A stretch of DNA of 64,000 nucleotides from Fallopia convolvulus (taxonomy: Eukaryota; Streptophyta; Magnoliopsida; Caryophyllales; Polygonaceae): NCBI GenBank assembly GCA_964016875.1, contig OZ024735.1, positions 8,355,338 through 8,419,337 of the forward strand. Reading direction: 5' to 3'. Below are positions 11,466-22,136 of this stretch, piece by piece; the stretch's first letter is position 1; each line of letters begins with the position of its first letter. The position numbers and the translations under genes are program-made. A model generated the notes under the pieces. It saw only the letters and a list, made by a program, of their open reading frames with translations, was not told the DNA's origin and searched no databases.

Positions 11466-12642
11466 TGATACGTGATTGCCCCGGAATCCTCCGTAGAAAC
11501 CTCGTATATGACCCACACAAGTCCCGATCTTGCCTAGTAATCCTTGAATCAACCTGAATTAGCAATCAATATGAGAAATCGTGCACAACAAGTAACCAAA
11601 CTGATCTGAAATTGAATGAATGGAGATCGAACAGAATTATAGTAAATCAACTTGATAGTTCACTCGGAATGGCTCTAACGCTAAATCCGGATGATAAACT
11701 AGTTTGATCTTTAACAATCAAGACTAGAACAATCTTATTGGTGAAATATAACTCAGATTCGAACAAGAGAGAAATCGGATTGATGTTGGACGAATGATGA
11801 TTCTCAAATTGCAAGCCACACGAACACAAGTTGGTATTTTTGGAGCCCAAAAGCAAGACTAAACCAAAGGGGTTTAATCTTACTTCAAGCTGATTTTATT
11901 GAATGAAATAACAAGAGTATAAATAGAGAATACAAAGCTATTCCTTGGAGAGCAAGCAAGGGGGTGTGGCCGGCCCTAGGAGAGAGGAATTAGCCTCCTT
12001 ATTTTGCTTCCCAAGATATAATAATATCTAATTAAATCTAACTAGATTCCCTTAAATAAATAAATCATAGCTGAATTATTTATTTAAGGAAATAATCCTA
12101 ACAACTTAAAATATCTCTAACAACCAGGAGAGAGAAAATATCTCTAACAACCAGGAGAGAGAAAATATCTCTAACAACCAGGAGAGAGAAAATCAGCCAA
12201 CTAACATAAGCCTATTGGCTGATTTCTCTACATTATTAAAATAAATAGAAATTGTTCATAATAAAATAAATAAGATATTTTCTTCAATTTAGAATGGTCA
12301 AGTCAAAGGGTTGACTTTGACCCATATACCAATTCATCTCACCCGGTCACTTACTAAATTCAGCCCTAAAGTGAGACAAATTAATACATGTTTCTAAATA
12401 AAGAAATAGTAATTTTCCGGCCCTCCTATGATCAATCCATGGAATCCGGGCTCAATTGATGTCGAATGCACGAGACCCACTTCGCCTTGCTAGGCTCTTC
12501 AATAACCGCTGCCAATCGAACCAAGATCGCTGTTGTGCCTTGAGCAATCTTCTTAGCTCGACTTCTTGTGATTGGTCCGTCAGAAGGCACTCGAATCAAC
12601 TCATCGACGTCGGTTTGAGACATGGCAGGCTTCACTGCATCA
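11466..12642 (-). repeat. 5' LTR of the intact gypsy element
   Basis: This 1177-bp LTR is identical to 3765-4941 except for three substitutions. It carries a promoterless duplicate of the polyprotein's last codons (12432-12642), the three 27-bp units (12108-12188) and the TATTTATA motif. Transcription toward lower coordinates would start here. Confidence 0.96.
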
Positions 12643-12647
12643 CTTTA
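12643..12647. repeat. Target-site duplication CTTTA, right copy
   Basis: These five bases follow the GCATCA end of the inserted gypsy element and pair with 3760-3764. Confidence 0.97.
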
Positions 12648-13797
12648 CCTGTTCAATCCATTTTGACCACTCAACCTTATTCACAACAACCTTGATGATT
12701 AACCACTTGTTCACAACTTAAACTGAACCAACATTCTTTCTTTCTTTCTTACTATAACCATAAGAAATTCCCATTCCATTTAGGATTCTCAATCCTCTTA
12801 ACTCAAAGGATAACAACATATATGAAAATCTGAGTTTAAACACTATCAGGTTCAAAATTGAACTGCATCTTCCAATAGTTTAACAATTCAATCGATCCAA
12901 CACTTGAGCACTTCAAAACTCTTTAACTTCCCACTAGGCAAAGAAAAGTACAGAATATCCATGATTCTATACTATAGAGTCACAAACATAGTTGTTGAAG
13001 AAAGTTTCCAAAGAAAATCCTTTTCTTTTCAGGATTCTTTTACATCATTTCATGATCAATACTGATCTTTTTAGAATCACTCAAGACTCTTAAGATTTTC
13101 CAAATCTCAACGTTGAGAAGTGGAGGTTCCAACTCCAAACTTCTATTGATAATCGAATTTCAACCAAATTCAGAAATTCCTAAGAAATATTCTCGGGAAA
13201 ACTCTTACTCTTATGACTTCAAGACAACACTTGAACTTTCACATATCACGAAAAGAAATTAACAATTTCTTTCACATACCTTTGAATCATGAACTTTCTA
13301 ATAAAAAATCCTTAACTTGAAATCTTCCATCATACGATCTTAAAATAGGAAACCTTCAAACTAGAAAGTCTTTATGAAGTACAATACTTAACTTCAAAAT
13401 CTCACAAGAAGTTTCCTAATATGGAAGAAACAACGAGGGTACACCCAATTCAGACTCTCAAGAGAGAATAGGAATTCATTGAGAACTTGGTCTAGAACCG
13501 GATCAACTTTAGGAATCTTCACCTAATCTTACTTTGGATCCTTCTCGGAATCCTTTCCCATCTCCAGGGAATCAAATGTCCACCATAGGACCTTTTTCAC
13601 CAAAGCTATTACAAACTTATTACCTCATGTTCTCCAATTCACTTTCCTCTTTCTATCTCTTCACGAGTCTGGCTTCCAATCTTAACCACTTTCCACAAAT
13701 GGTTCTATGACAACACCAATATAGAATTATCCATAACTCTATATGGAAGGATAATAGCTTAAAGAAGAATAGGAACTTTTAGCTCTGATACCACTTC
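12648..13797 (-). mobile_element. LARD-like internal region, left copy resumed
   Basis: This is the continuation of the left internal copy after the nested insertion. It matches 20987-22136 with a constant offset of 8339 and a handful of substitutions. It has no significant reading frame. It ends at the LTR beginning at 13798 and includes a primer-binding site at 13782-13793. Confidence 0.85.
13782..13793 (-). other. Primer-binding site next to the left long LTR
   Basis: On the minus strand this reads TGGTATCAGAGC, a perfect match to the initiator tRNA-Met type site, four bases from the LTR edge. Confidence 0.9.
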
Positions 13798-16700
13798 TGT
13801 AACACCCCCTTCCTACCCTGGAGGTATTACCGCCAATAACCTCGATTAAGACTAAACCGAAGCTACCCAAGGCTTTAAACTGACTGAACAAACTAAAAAA
13901 ACATTACAGCGGAATAAATACAATTGGTCTTATACAAACCTTAATCCAAAAAGATTAAATAAATAGCACAACCTTCTATTTAAACAAAATCTTCATCCAG
14001 TCTTCCATAAGCTCTTATTTTTGAAACTCAGCTTCACTTTGAAGTAGTTCAACCATGATCTTCACTCAAGTATAATCATTGAAAACCTTTTTTCAACTTC
14101 TGGAGCTTTAAACATCTGAATCCGCCTCTTGAATCAACTTCCAAGAAGAACCTGATGTATCGTATACAACGGTGGACACCAGCCAACCAAATAAAAGAAT
14201 AGAAAATGGACGGGTTAGTCTAATGAAAGACTAGCAAGCGGAGAATCTAACTTGGTTCTTATGGTTGTAACTAAACATATTGGCATCCAAATCCGAATAG
14301 ACTCGGATTTGATCCAACAGTTAGCAGTCTTATAGAGAATAAGAAGGATACTCGCATAATCAAGAGAGAGAACACCACCGCTTGTGGTTTCTTTAAGAAG
14401 CATAAACAATTGTTGGGAACTCATATTAATCACATCACATTTTAAAAAGCCTCCGTCGACTAATCAGATTGACTTAATCAAAGTTTGATTAAGAATCATT
14501 CATAACCGGGTGTAAGAATGGCTTTCCGACTGGACGAACCATTCAGGTATATTAATGTGCCTAACGCACTTATCTTATATTACTTTCGAAACTTTTCACA
14601 ACAAGTTGGTGGCTTTTAATCGGCCCGAACTACTGCCGAAGGAACACAATGCTACCGAGGTCAGAGGGCTTATTTCATCCTTGAACAACCCGAATAGCAC
14701 GAGTCCCGATGTTGTAGAGATTAGAGGGCCTGTTTCATCTATAATCATCTCAACACCAAGATCTTAAGACTTAAGTTAACCTTGATCTTTCATTTTGCAT
14801 ATGGTGAGGTAGAGATCCCAGAGGCCTATTACCAGGTCGTCTACACTACACCGTGCTGAACCTGCACTTAGCTAGAGTGCCTATCAACCCTCTCACACGA
14901 AGAGTAGGGGAAGAGAGTCATGACTCACCATTAGGATTAGGCCCCTCCTAATGTAATATTGTTATAAAGAGAGGATATAAAACCACTCCCTGAACTATTT
15001 GAATCACAACAATGTCTCAACGTGAGACAGCATACAAGGTCACCCACAACGGACCTAAATCCAGTTCTACCGCAAAACTGAATAAACAACATGGTCATTA
15101 TTTCTAACAAATATAACAACCTATCATATTTTATTAATCATACAAGTTGTTCCCAACGCAAATATTAAATGGGATCCAATTCCTCATTTAATAACAATAA
15201 CGCAAGAGAGAATCGTCCACTTGCCTTATAAGACGTGCTCGGCGTCCTTAGCAATTCCAACAGTAATCTGTATCATCCTTCTGACAAATATAACAAAAGG
15301 ATTTCTCAACAACGAGCTCACAGAAACACTTCTTAGTTGTATTCTCAACTCCTACAACTTCCTAATCGATAAACGATTTAATTTCCGAATATCGATATAT
15401 AATAAATCCTTAGTTATCATGCTTCAAGGAGCCATCTTGGCGGAATTATAACTAATTATCCGCTTTACTTTTGAAACAATTTTCTGAATAAAAATTGTTC
15501 ATCAGCAACAGTTCTTAAAGATTTCCAAATCTCGGATCAAACAGATTAACAACGAATCCAAGTAATTATCCGAAGTCCTTTACCTGCAAATCGGTAACCA
15601 AAACTTGTCTTCGCTATAACGGAAGATCCGGACGTCCGTTTCTCGAGCGGTTCGAACCTGTGGAACCGTATCAACGTCAAGATTATAAAAACCATAAATT
15701 TAATTAGCAAAGCGGCACCGAAAGCCCTTACGGTGGCTCCGCAATCAATCCGCTAATTAATTTCGATCGTATATACCTTCACTCGAACCCATGGCTCGTT
15801 TGGCTCGATCCCCGAGCCCGAGGGTGGTTGGGCGTTGCCCGGCAGTGGCTCCCATGGTGGTTGGTGGTCGGACAGCCTGATGGTCGCCGGCGGCGTCGCT
15901 TTGGCGATGCAAAGAAGAACGGCGATGATAAGCTCTTCCTCTCCCGAGCTTGTCGTTGTTCCGTCCTCTCACTGGTTCGATTTTGGTTCCTTTGCAGTAG
16001 CAGCCCAACATGGCAAGGAAGAGGAGGTGAGGTGGAGGGGATGGGCGCCGGCGGTGAAGAACTCTTCCACACGAGACCGGCGTCGTCCTGATTCTTTCAC
16101 GCAAGTTCGTCGTCCCGCCTGATTCTTCTCTGGCTGGTTTTGGTTGTTGCTGCACAGCAGGGAAAGAGGGCTGAGCGAGGGAAAAGAGAAGAAGGAGGAG
16201 GGGCAGACTGGGCAGAGGAGGCGGGGGAAGAAGGTCGCCGAGTCCGTCGCACCGTCTTGAATTCACTCTTCGGTTCCTTCCTCTGATTCAATACCAAACT
16301 TTGACAAGGCAGAGAAGAAGTTCCGTCCTTATCCCTCTCACTCTCGTCCCTTCTTAATTAAGCAAGAGAAAAATATGCTTTTAAAATCCAAAATCCGTCT
16401 CGGAACGAGACTCGCGTTAAAGCGGTAAAATTATGTACCTCGGATGGAAAAACTTACTAAACGAAAAACGTCCCGTAAATTATGTAGACCAATAAAATCA
16501 ATTTTCCATGATTTTATAACGCTACCTTCAATTTTTAAGGCTTCCGTTTCGTATTTTCAATCCCTTACAATACATAATTAAAAAGACGGCTTATCCAATA
16601 AATATTCCTTTTTCCACTGAAAAATCCTAGAATTCACACCGATCCTTAAAATCATTTCTTTGTGATTTTAGGATGTCACCAACAATTTCCTAGGATTTAA

Positions 16701-16801
16701 TCTCCAACAAAAATATTGGATTTAGCGTTAAAACGTTCAAAAAGGTTAAAAGGATATCCGAGAAAAATTCAAAAATATCCATAAAAACCGCAGATATTAC
16801 A
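13798..16801 (-). repeat. Long LTR (3004 bp), shared between the two internal copies
   Basis: The LTR begins TGTAACACCCCC and ends ATATTACA. Its partner at 22137-25140 has the same length and about 15 substitutions that I noticed (about 0.5%). It is the 5' LTR for the left internal copy (which carries the primer-binding site) and the 3' LTR for the right copy (which carries the polypurine tract). A GC-rich block at about 15780-16300 contrasts with the AT-rich remainder. The length and ends resemble Tekay/Del-type gypsy elements. Confidence 0.93.
15757..16266 (-). other. GC-rich open frame inside the long LTR, function unknown
   Basis: A 169-codon minus-strand frame lies in the GC-rich block of the LTR. 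The predicted product is rich in Pro, Leu and Arg and matches no family I recognise. In the other LTR the frame is cut to 115 codons (24096-24443), because a CAA codon became TAA near 24484. That argues against selection on the protein. It may be chance, or a captured host fragment. Confidence 0.3.
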
Positions 16802-16815
16802 TTAGTACCCCCTTA
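16802..16815 (-). other. Polypurine tract of the long-LTR element
   Basis: On the minus strand TTAAGGGGGTACTAA directly precedes the LTR. Its position is right for plus-strand priming. The CTA interruption makes the call somewhat uncertain. Confidence 0.6.
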
Positions 16816-17088
16816 AAATGGTTTCGTCCTCGAAACCAAGGAGAACTCAGATCATAAGGAAGGATAGCATAAGCATACATACTTACAACCACTACAAACC
16901 TATACAGAAGTTTGTAGTACCCCCTTAAAAAAACATACTCTTATTTCTGCACCAAGCACAATCAACCATTGCTTAGTTACTAAACTTCTTCTTTACAACA
17001 TTCATTAACTTTGGAAAATGGCTCAGTATTTCCTGTCTAATTTCTCAAGTCTTTTCTTCACTTTCATTTTTAGGTCAAGATAACCTAA

Positions 17089-17334
17089 TCAAAGGAAGGC
17101 ATTACGGATAGAATGCACTAAAGGTGGCAATGCCAACCGATAAACAAGCTTACCAGTTCTTTTCAGTATCTCAAAAGATCCAACATAGCGAGCATTTACG
17201 TTGTCTCGCATTCCCCAGCAGAATATGCCTTTCAAGGCGAATATTAGAACAAAAACGCCATTCTCTACAATGAACTCAACATGTTCTCTAATTAAAACAA
17301 CACATGATTGTTGTCGCCTTTGAGCAGTTAGCAC
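17089..17334 (-). pseudogene. Gypsy integrase C-terminal remnant
   Basis: An 81-codon minus-strand frame resembles the tail of gypsy integrase. It has a charged TAQRRQ-like segment, a Lys-Gly turn, then the pattern ARYVGSFEIL followed by YRLALPP. This corresponds to the conserved post-integrase segment in Tekay/Del-type polyproteins. It sits beside the polypurine tract, as expected for the end of pol on the minus strand. No upstream integrase core remains. The left internal copy retains its first part at 1-112, cut by the window edge. It shows that the non-coding interior derives from an autonomous gypsy element. Confidence 0.65.
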
Positions 17335-20300
17335 CCTTTAAACGTTAGTGCGATATCAGTTGTTGTTCTTTTGGCCAAGTCTGGCCCATGAAGAACCTTG
17401 TTAGCATTGTCATTCCAACAAATTGACAACCAACACTTCCGGCCTTACCAAGCCTTAAAAAGATTCATTTTCTTTATCGTGAAATCAAAATTCTTGTATG
17501 TGAATTCACTCAAACTCAAACTACTATTCCAACTCGTGTGGAATCCAGAATACATGTCCTCGGGAGTTTGAATTTGTTTCCTTACATTGATCATCACTTT
17601 GATGAGTAAAGCCAGCGCTAAAATTCAATTAAATCCACAAGGCTTGATGTTACTCCTTTCAAAACCTTGGCATGAACCATTCATCTCAATCAGAGATAAT
17701 AGTCTTTGGAGTTTTATGAAGATGAAAAACTTCATGCATGAACACCTCAGCTAACTTCAGATCTCTTTAAGTCATCTTAAATGCGTTAAAAAGAACACTC
17801 TAGATGAGTTTCTTAACAACCTTCATATTACATTCTTCTTTCATTAAGTCCTGAACGACTAATGACAAGAATTCATTGTAACATCTTTCCGCTTCCATTC
17901 TGAAACAGGAAGAGACTATAACATTTCATCTAGTCTTCTATGCTCAAACAGGACTTCCAGACAAACTAAACGTATCAAAACGAACTCAGTGACATTTCAC
18001 TTCATGTCAAGCCATCAAAAGGTTTATCTTAATCCTTATACATTTACTTGTTCCAGGCTGAACTAATTAAGCAAATAACTATGCCTCCTTTGAAATAAGC
18101 TTTCGAAGCTCATCAACAACAGATAAACATGAACAGTTTTGAAACCAAGCAATCCATAATCTTGATTAACAAATCTCGGTGTCTTACCTTCTTGATCTTC
18201 TCCATTGATCTTAAACAATATTACTTTCCCATACTACTTTTCCTTGATCTGGTCATCAGATTTTGAATAAAATCCTAGGGTATTCACACAACATTGTTGT
18301 CATCCGAACTAAATCTTTAGTCCTTCTCAAATTAGTTTCTTTACAAGGATTACTTAAAATCCTTACTCCATTTCTTTTTTGAGATAAAATCTCGGTATTA
18401 CCTTAACCAAGAATATGAGATTTATCCAACACATGACAAGATAATAACCTCTCTTGTCAATCCTTTACATTCTTTTCTCAATCAAAACTCAGCTTGGGCA
18501 TACTGACATTCAAAAGTAGTTATCTCTCTCAACTACTTCAAACTACACTCTTACGCATTACTATACCAACATATTGGACAATAATACCTTTAGTCCAATA
18601 ATTTCCAACAAAATTGTCTCCATTGACAATTTTCAGTCTTTTTCATCAAAGAACTGTTTAGACTTCACTTAACATTCTAACTTGTTAAGCAACCTAACTC
18701 TTAGGATTAAAAACATATCTTCACGTGTCCACTCTCTATATCCAACAACTTATCAGGTTGAGATTGAATATCAATACTAATTTACATATCCAAACTCCAG
18801 ACCCATTGGAGTTCTGCTTAAAGTCCTCACTTGACTATCTTATCTCAAAGAGATTTAAGTTTTCAAGACAACATGAAAACAAATAACAATTAATGGAGAA
18901 ATTACTAGTACATCCTTTATTCCAAAGAAAGGATTACTACAATATCATTCCTTAGAAAGGGTTCCATTCCATGAGTCCATATCAACTTACTTTCAAGGAC
19001 AATTCCGCTAAAAAGGCAATGACTTTCTTAGGTCATGCCGTCAACCAAGATGAACTACTAGCAAACTGCTTAGAGAATTCCAATAATCGTTGCCTGAAAA
19101 CAATCCCAAATTTTTAGAGAAGTACGGAGTTAGTCCATGCTCTTCAAAGACCAACACAGATTTGTAAAGAATCTTACCAAATTTCTTTACTTATAATCAA
19201 ACTACTTTGGGAAGTTTGACCATATTCCTTAAATGGTATAATGCAAAAGAAAGCTTGCATCTTTTCATCTCAACCAATTACACTTGCAAAAGTCATATAA
19301 TTGCAAAACTTATATTATTACTAAATCATACTAGAAACTATTCTTTAAAACCCAAGGAATTATGTGATCTTATTCCACCATGTGATCAAGATGGGAAACA
19401 AAATTAAACATAATCCTTTACTGCATTTTCATAGGAATAAGACATGTAATCTTGCCTTACCATGTGATCAAGATGGAAGACAGATCACATTCTTACTCAC
19501 CACCATGAAAACCGTAGAAAAATTTATTCATGAATCCTATATAACAAACTACCATTACTTTTAGAAATTCATACTTGAATTCTACAAAGTCCTAAGATTT
19601 TTCTCAAAAGAGAAAATCACAAAACAATTTCAACTATTCCTTAAATCATAACAGCTTGACAGGAACTCGACATAGTCTACAAGCATACAGGCTTTAACTT
19701 TGAATGTCGCTGAAACAAAGATTAGTTAATCTCTTGAAGAATTTGGCGCGTCAAGCCAATGCATCAATTAAAATTACTGACCTTATCTTAATGATGCTAC
19801 TAACGCTTTGCCCTAGTTCTGTGCTGACACTTGCACATTAGCTGACTTTACCAACTTGACAAATGTTTTGAATCAAAACCGAGTCTCAAAGAAGCTAAGA
19901 TACTCCAATTCACTTCTGAGCCCCACATTTTCCCTCGAATGTGACACTTCATTCCCTTCTCAAGGTAGAACTTGATGACATACCTTGACTTTTCTTAATT
20001 AGACATACATGCTAGACTTTTATATAATCCATAGTATTGAGTAATCTCTGCCTGATTTAACTCAATCTTAACCCATATTAACTTCACAAGTTCAATAAAA
20101 GGGTTGATCACTCCAATCCACTTACTTGCAAACCTTAGGAAAAATGTGATTCCGACATCTTCATACTCATAGCGAAGATTCTTCTTCGATCATTCTCAAC
20201 TTGTATGCCTCCTTGACATACTACTTTAAAGTTATGCAAATATGATCCATTGACAAAATTCAATACTTGAGTTCATCCATTCACAAGACAACGAGCCTTC

Positions 20301-20981
20301 TGCAAGTAAATCTTCATATAAATTCTGATATCCAAAAGTAAACTATCAAACTCTTCTGATGAGTTTAAGGACTTTCAATCCTCTTATAACTTAATCTTCT
20401 CGATATATAAAAAAATGAACTTTCAAACTATGCATCTAGTTCAAAAGATTCAATCCGTATGCCTTTTCATTAATTTAACTTCAAACCAAATTGCAAAGAA
20501 AGAGATTGTGGTTAGGAAGCTTGCCGACAACTTAACAGTCTCACCAGTGCCACCTTAGGCTTTGGATTTGACAGACTTCAAAATCCAAACACAACTGAAA
20601 TTATCCCTTCAGCGATAAGGGCTAAGCCTTATTGACCACAATACTGAATGATTGATATTTTTCTCTCAACCGATTAAAATATCAAAGGCAACTATGTTAA
20701 GATCATTCCTTGATTGATCTTCTCGAAACTGAACTTTATCATTTCCATCCTTGAAGAAACATAAGTCAATACCATTGACAAATTAGCACATCTCATTGCT
20801 GATTCCATTATTGGTCAATTATAGACCTCAAGTCTCTTATCATTATCTCAAGTTGGGTATCATACAACGAAACTCCAATAACGTTGTCACGTAGGTTAGT
20901 CATCTGGATATCAACAACTCAGTGTCATCAATTAACACTTGCACTAGTAGTTAATTGAACATAAACACATTACTGATGAAC

Positions 20982-20986
20982 CTTTA
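20982..20986. other. Unoccupied paralogous insertion site (CTTTA)
   Basis: The right internal copy reads straight through a single CTTTA where the left copy carries the 8878-bp element between two CTTTA copies. It documents the pre-insertion state. Confidence 0.95.
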
Positions 20987-22120
20987 CCTGTTCAATCCAT
21001 TTTGACCACTCAACCTTATTCACAACAACCTTGATGATTAACCACTTGTTCACAACTTAAACTGAACCAACATTCTTTCTTTCTTTCTTACTATAACCAT
21101 AAGAAATTCCCATTCCATTTAGGATTCTCAATCCTCTTAACTCAAAGGATAACAACATATATGAAAATCTGAGTTTAAACACTATCAGGTTCAAAATTGA
21201 ACTGCATCTTCCAATAGTTTAACAATTCAATCGATCCAACACTTGAGCACTTCAAAACTCTTTAACTTCCCACTAGGCAAAGAAAAGTACAGAATATCCA
21301 TGATTCTATACTATAGAGTCACAAACATAGTTGTTGAAGAAAGTTTCCAAAGAAAATCCTTTTCTTTTCAGGATTCTTTTACATCATTTCATGATCAATA
21401 CTGATCTTTTTAGAATCACTCAAGACTCTTAAGATTTTCCAAATCTCAACGTTGAGAAGTGGAGGTTCCAACTCCAAACTTCTATTGATAATCGAATTTC
21501 AACCAAATTCAGAAATTCCTAAGAAATATTCTCGGGAAAACTCTTACTCTTATGACTTCAAGACAACACTTGAACTTTCACATATCACGAAAAGAAATTA
21601 ACAATTTCTTTCACATACCTTTGAATCATGAACTTTCTAATAAAAAATCCTTAACTTGAAATCTTCCATCATACGATCTTAAAATAGGAAACCTTCAAAC
21701 TAGAAAGTCTTTATGAAGTACAATACTTAACTTCAAAATCTCACAAGAAGTTTCCTAATATGGAAGAAACAACGAGGGTACACCCAATTCAGACTCTCAA
21801 GAGAGAATAGGAATTCATTGAGAACTTGGTCTAGAACCGGATCAACTTTAGGAATCTTCACCTAATCTTACTTTGGATCCTTCTCGGAATCCTTTCCCAT
21901 CTCCAGGGAATCAAATGTCCACCATAGGACCTTTTTCACCAAAGCTATTACAAACTTATTACCTCATGTTCTCCAATTCACTTTCCTCTTTCTATCTCTT
22001 CACGAGTCTGACGTCCAATCTTAACCACTTTCCACAAATGGTTCTAAGACAACACCAATATAGAATTATCCATAACTCTATATGGAAGGATAATAGCTTA
22101 AAAAAGAATAGGAACTTTTA

Positions 22121-22132
22121 GCTCTGATACCA
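22121..22132 (-). other. Primer-binding site of the long-LTR element
   Basis: TGGTATCAGAGC on the minus strand, four bases from the 5' LTR, matches the initiator tRNA-Met type site exactly. Confidence 0.92.
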
Positions 22133-22136
22133 CTTC

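Larger units (their letters stand above)
3765..12642 (-). mobile_element. Complete Ty3/gypsy retrotransposon, CRM-like chromovirus (tentative)
   Basis: This is a full-length 8878-bp element on the minus strand. Its 5' LTR is at 11466-12642, followed by an initiator-tRNA-Met-type primer-binding site at 11450-11463, a long leader, one gag-pol frame at 4731-10190, a polypurine tract at 4942-4955 and the 3' LTR at 3765-4941. Both LTRs are 1177 bp, begin TG and end CA. I find three mismatches between them (at 4226/11927, 4304/12005 and 4495/12196), so the insertion is recent. It sits in the left internal copy of the long-LTR array with a CTTTA duplication. The pol order RT-RNase H-integrase is gypsy. 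The resemblance of RT and integrase to CRM-type chromoviruses is from memory. Intact structure suggests it could still be mobile. Confidence 0.95.
16802..22136 (-). mobile_element. LARD-like internal region, complete right copy
   Basis: This is the complete 5335-bp internal region between two 3004-bp LTRs. On the minus strand it starts with a perfect primer-binding site (22121-22132) and ends with a G-rich tract next to 16802. Apart from an integrase-tail remnant near 17089-17334, I see no gag-pol domain. A young element with long LTRs and a non-coding interior fits a large retrotransposon derivative mobilised by proteins from another element. Confidence 0.85.

Noticed and set aside
15828..16122. 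Plus-strand frames in the GC-rich LTR block as genes.
   Set aside because: They overlap the minus-strand frame and share only its GC bias. No domain is visible.
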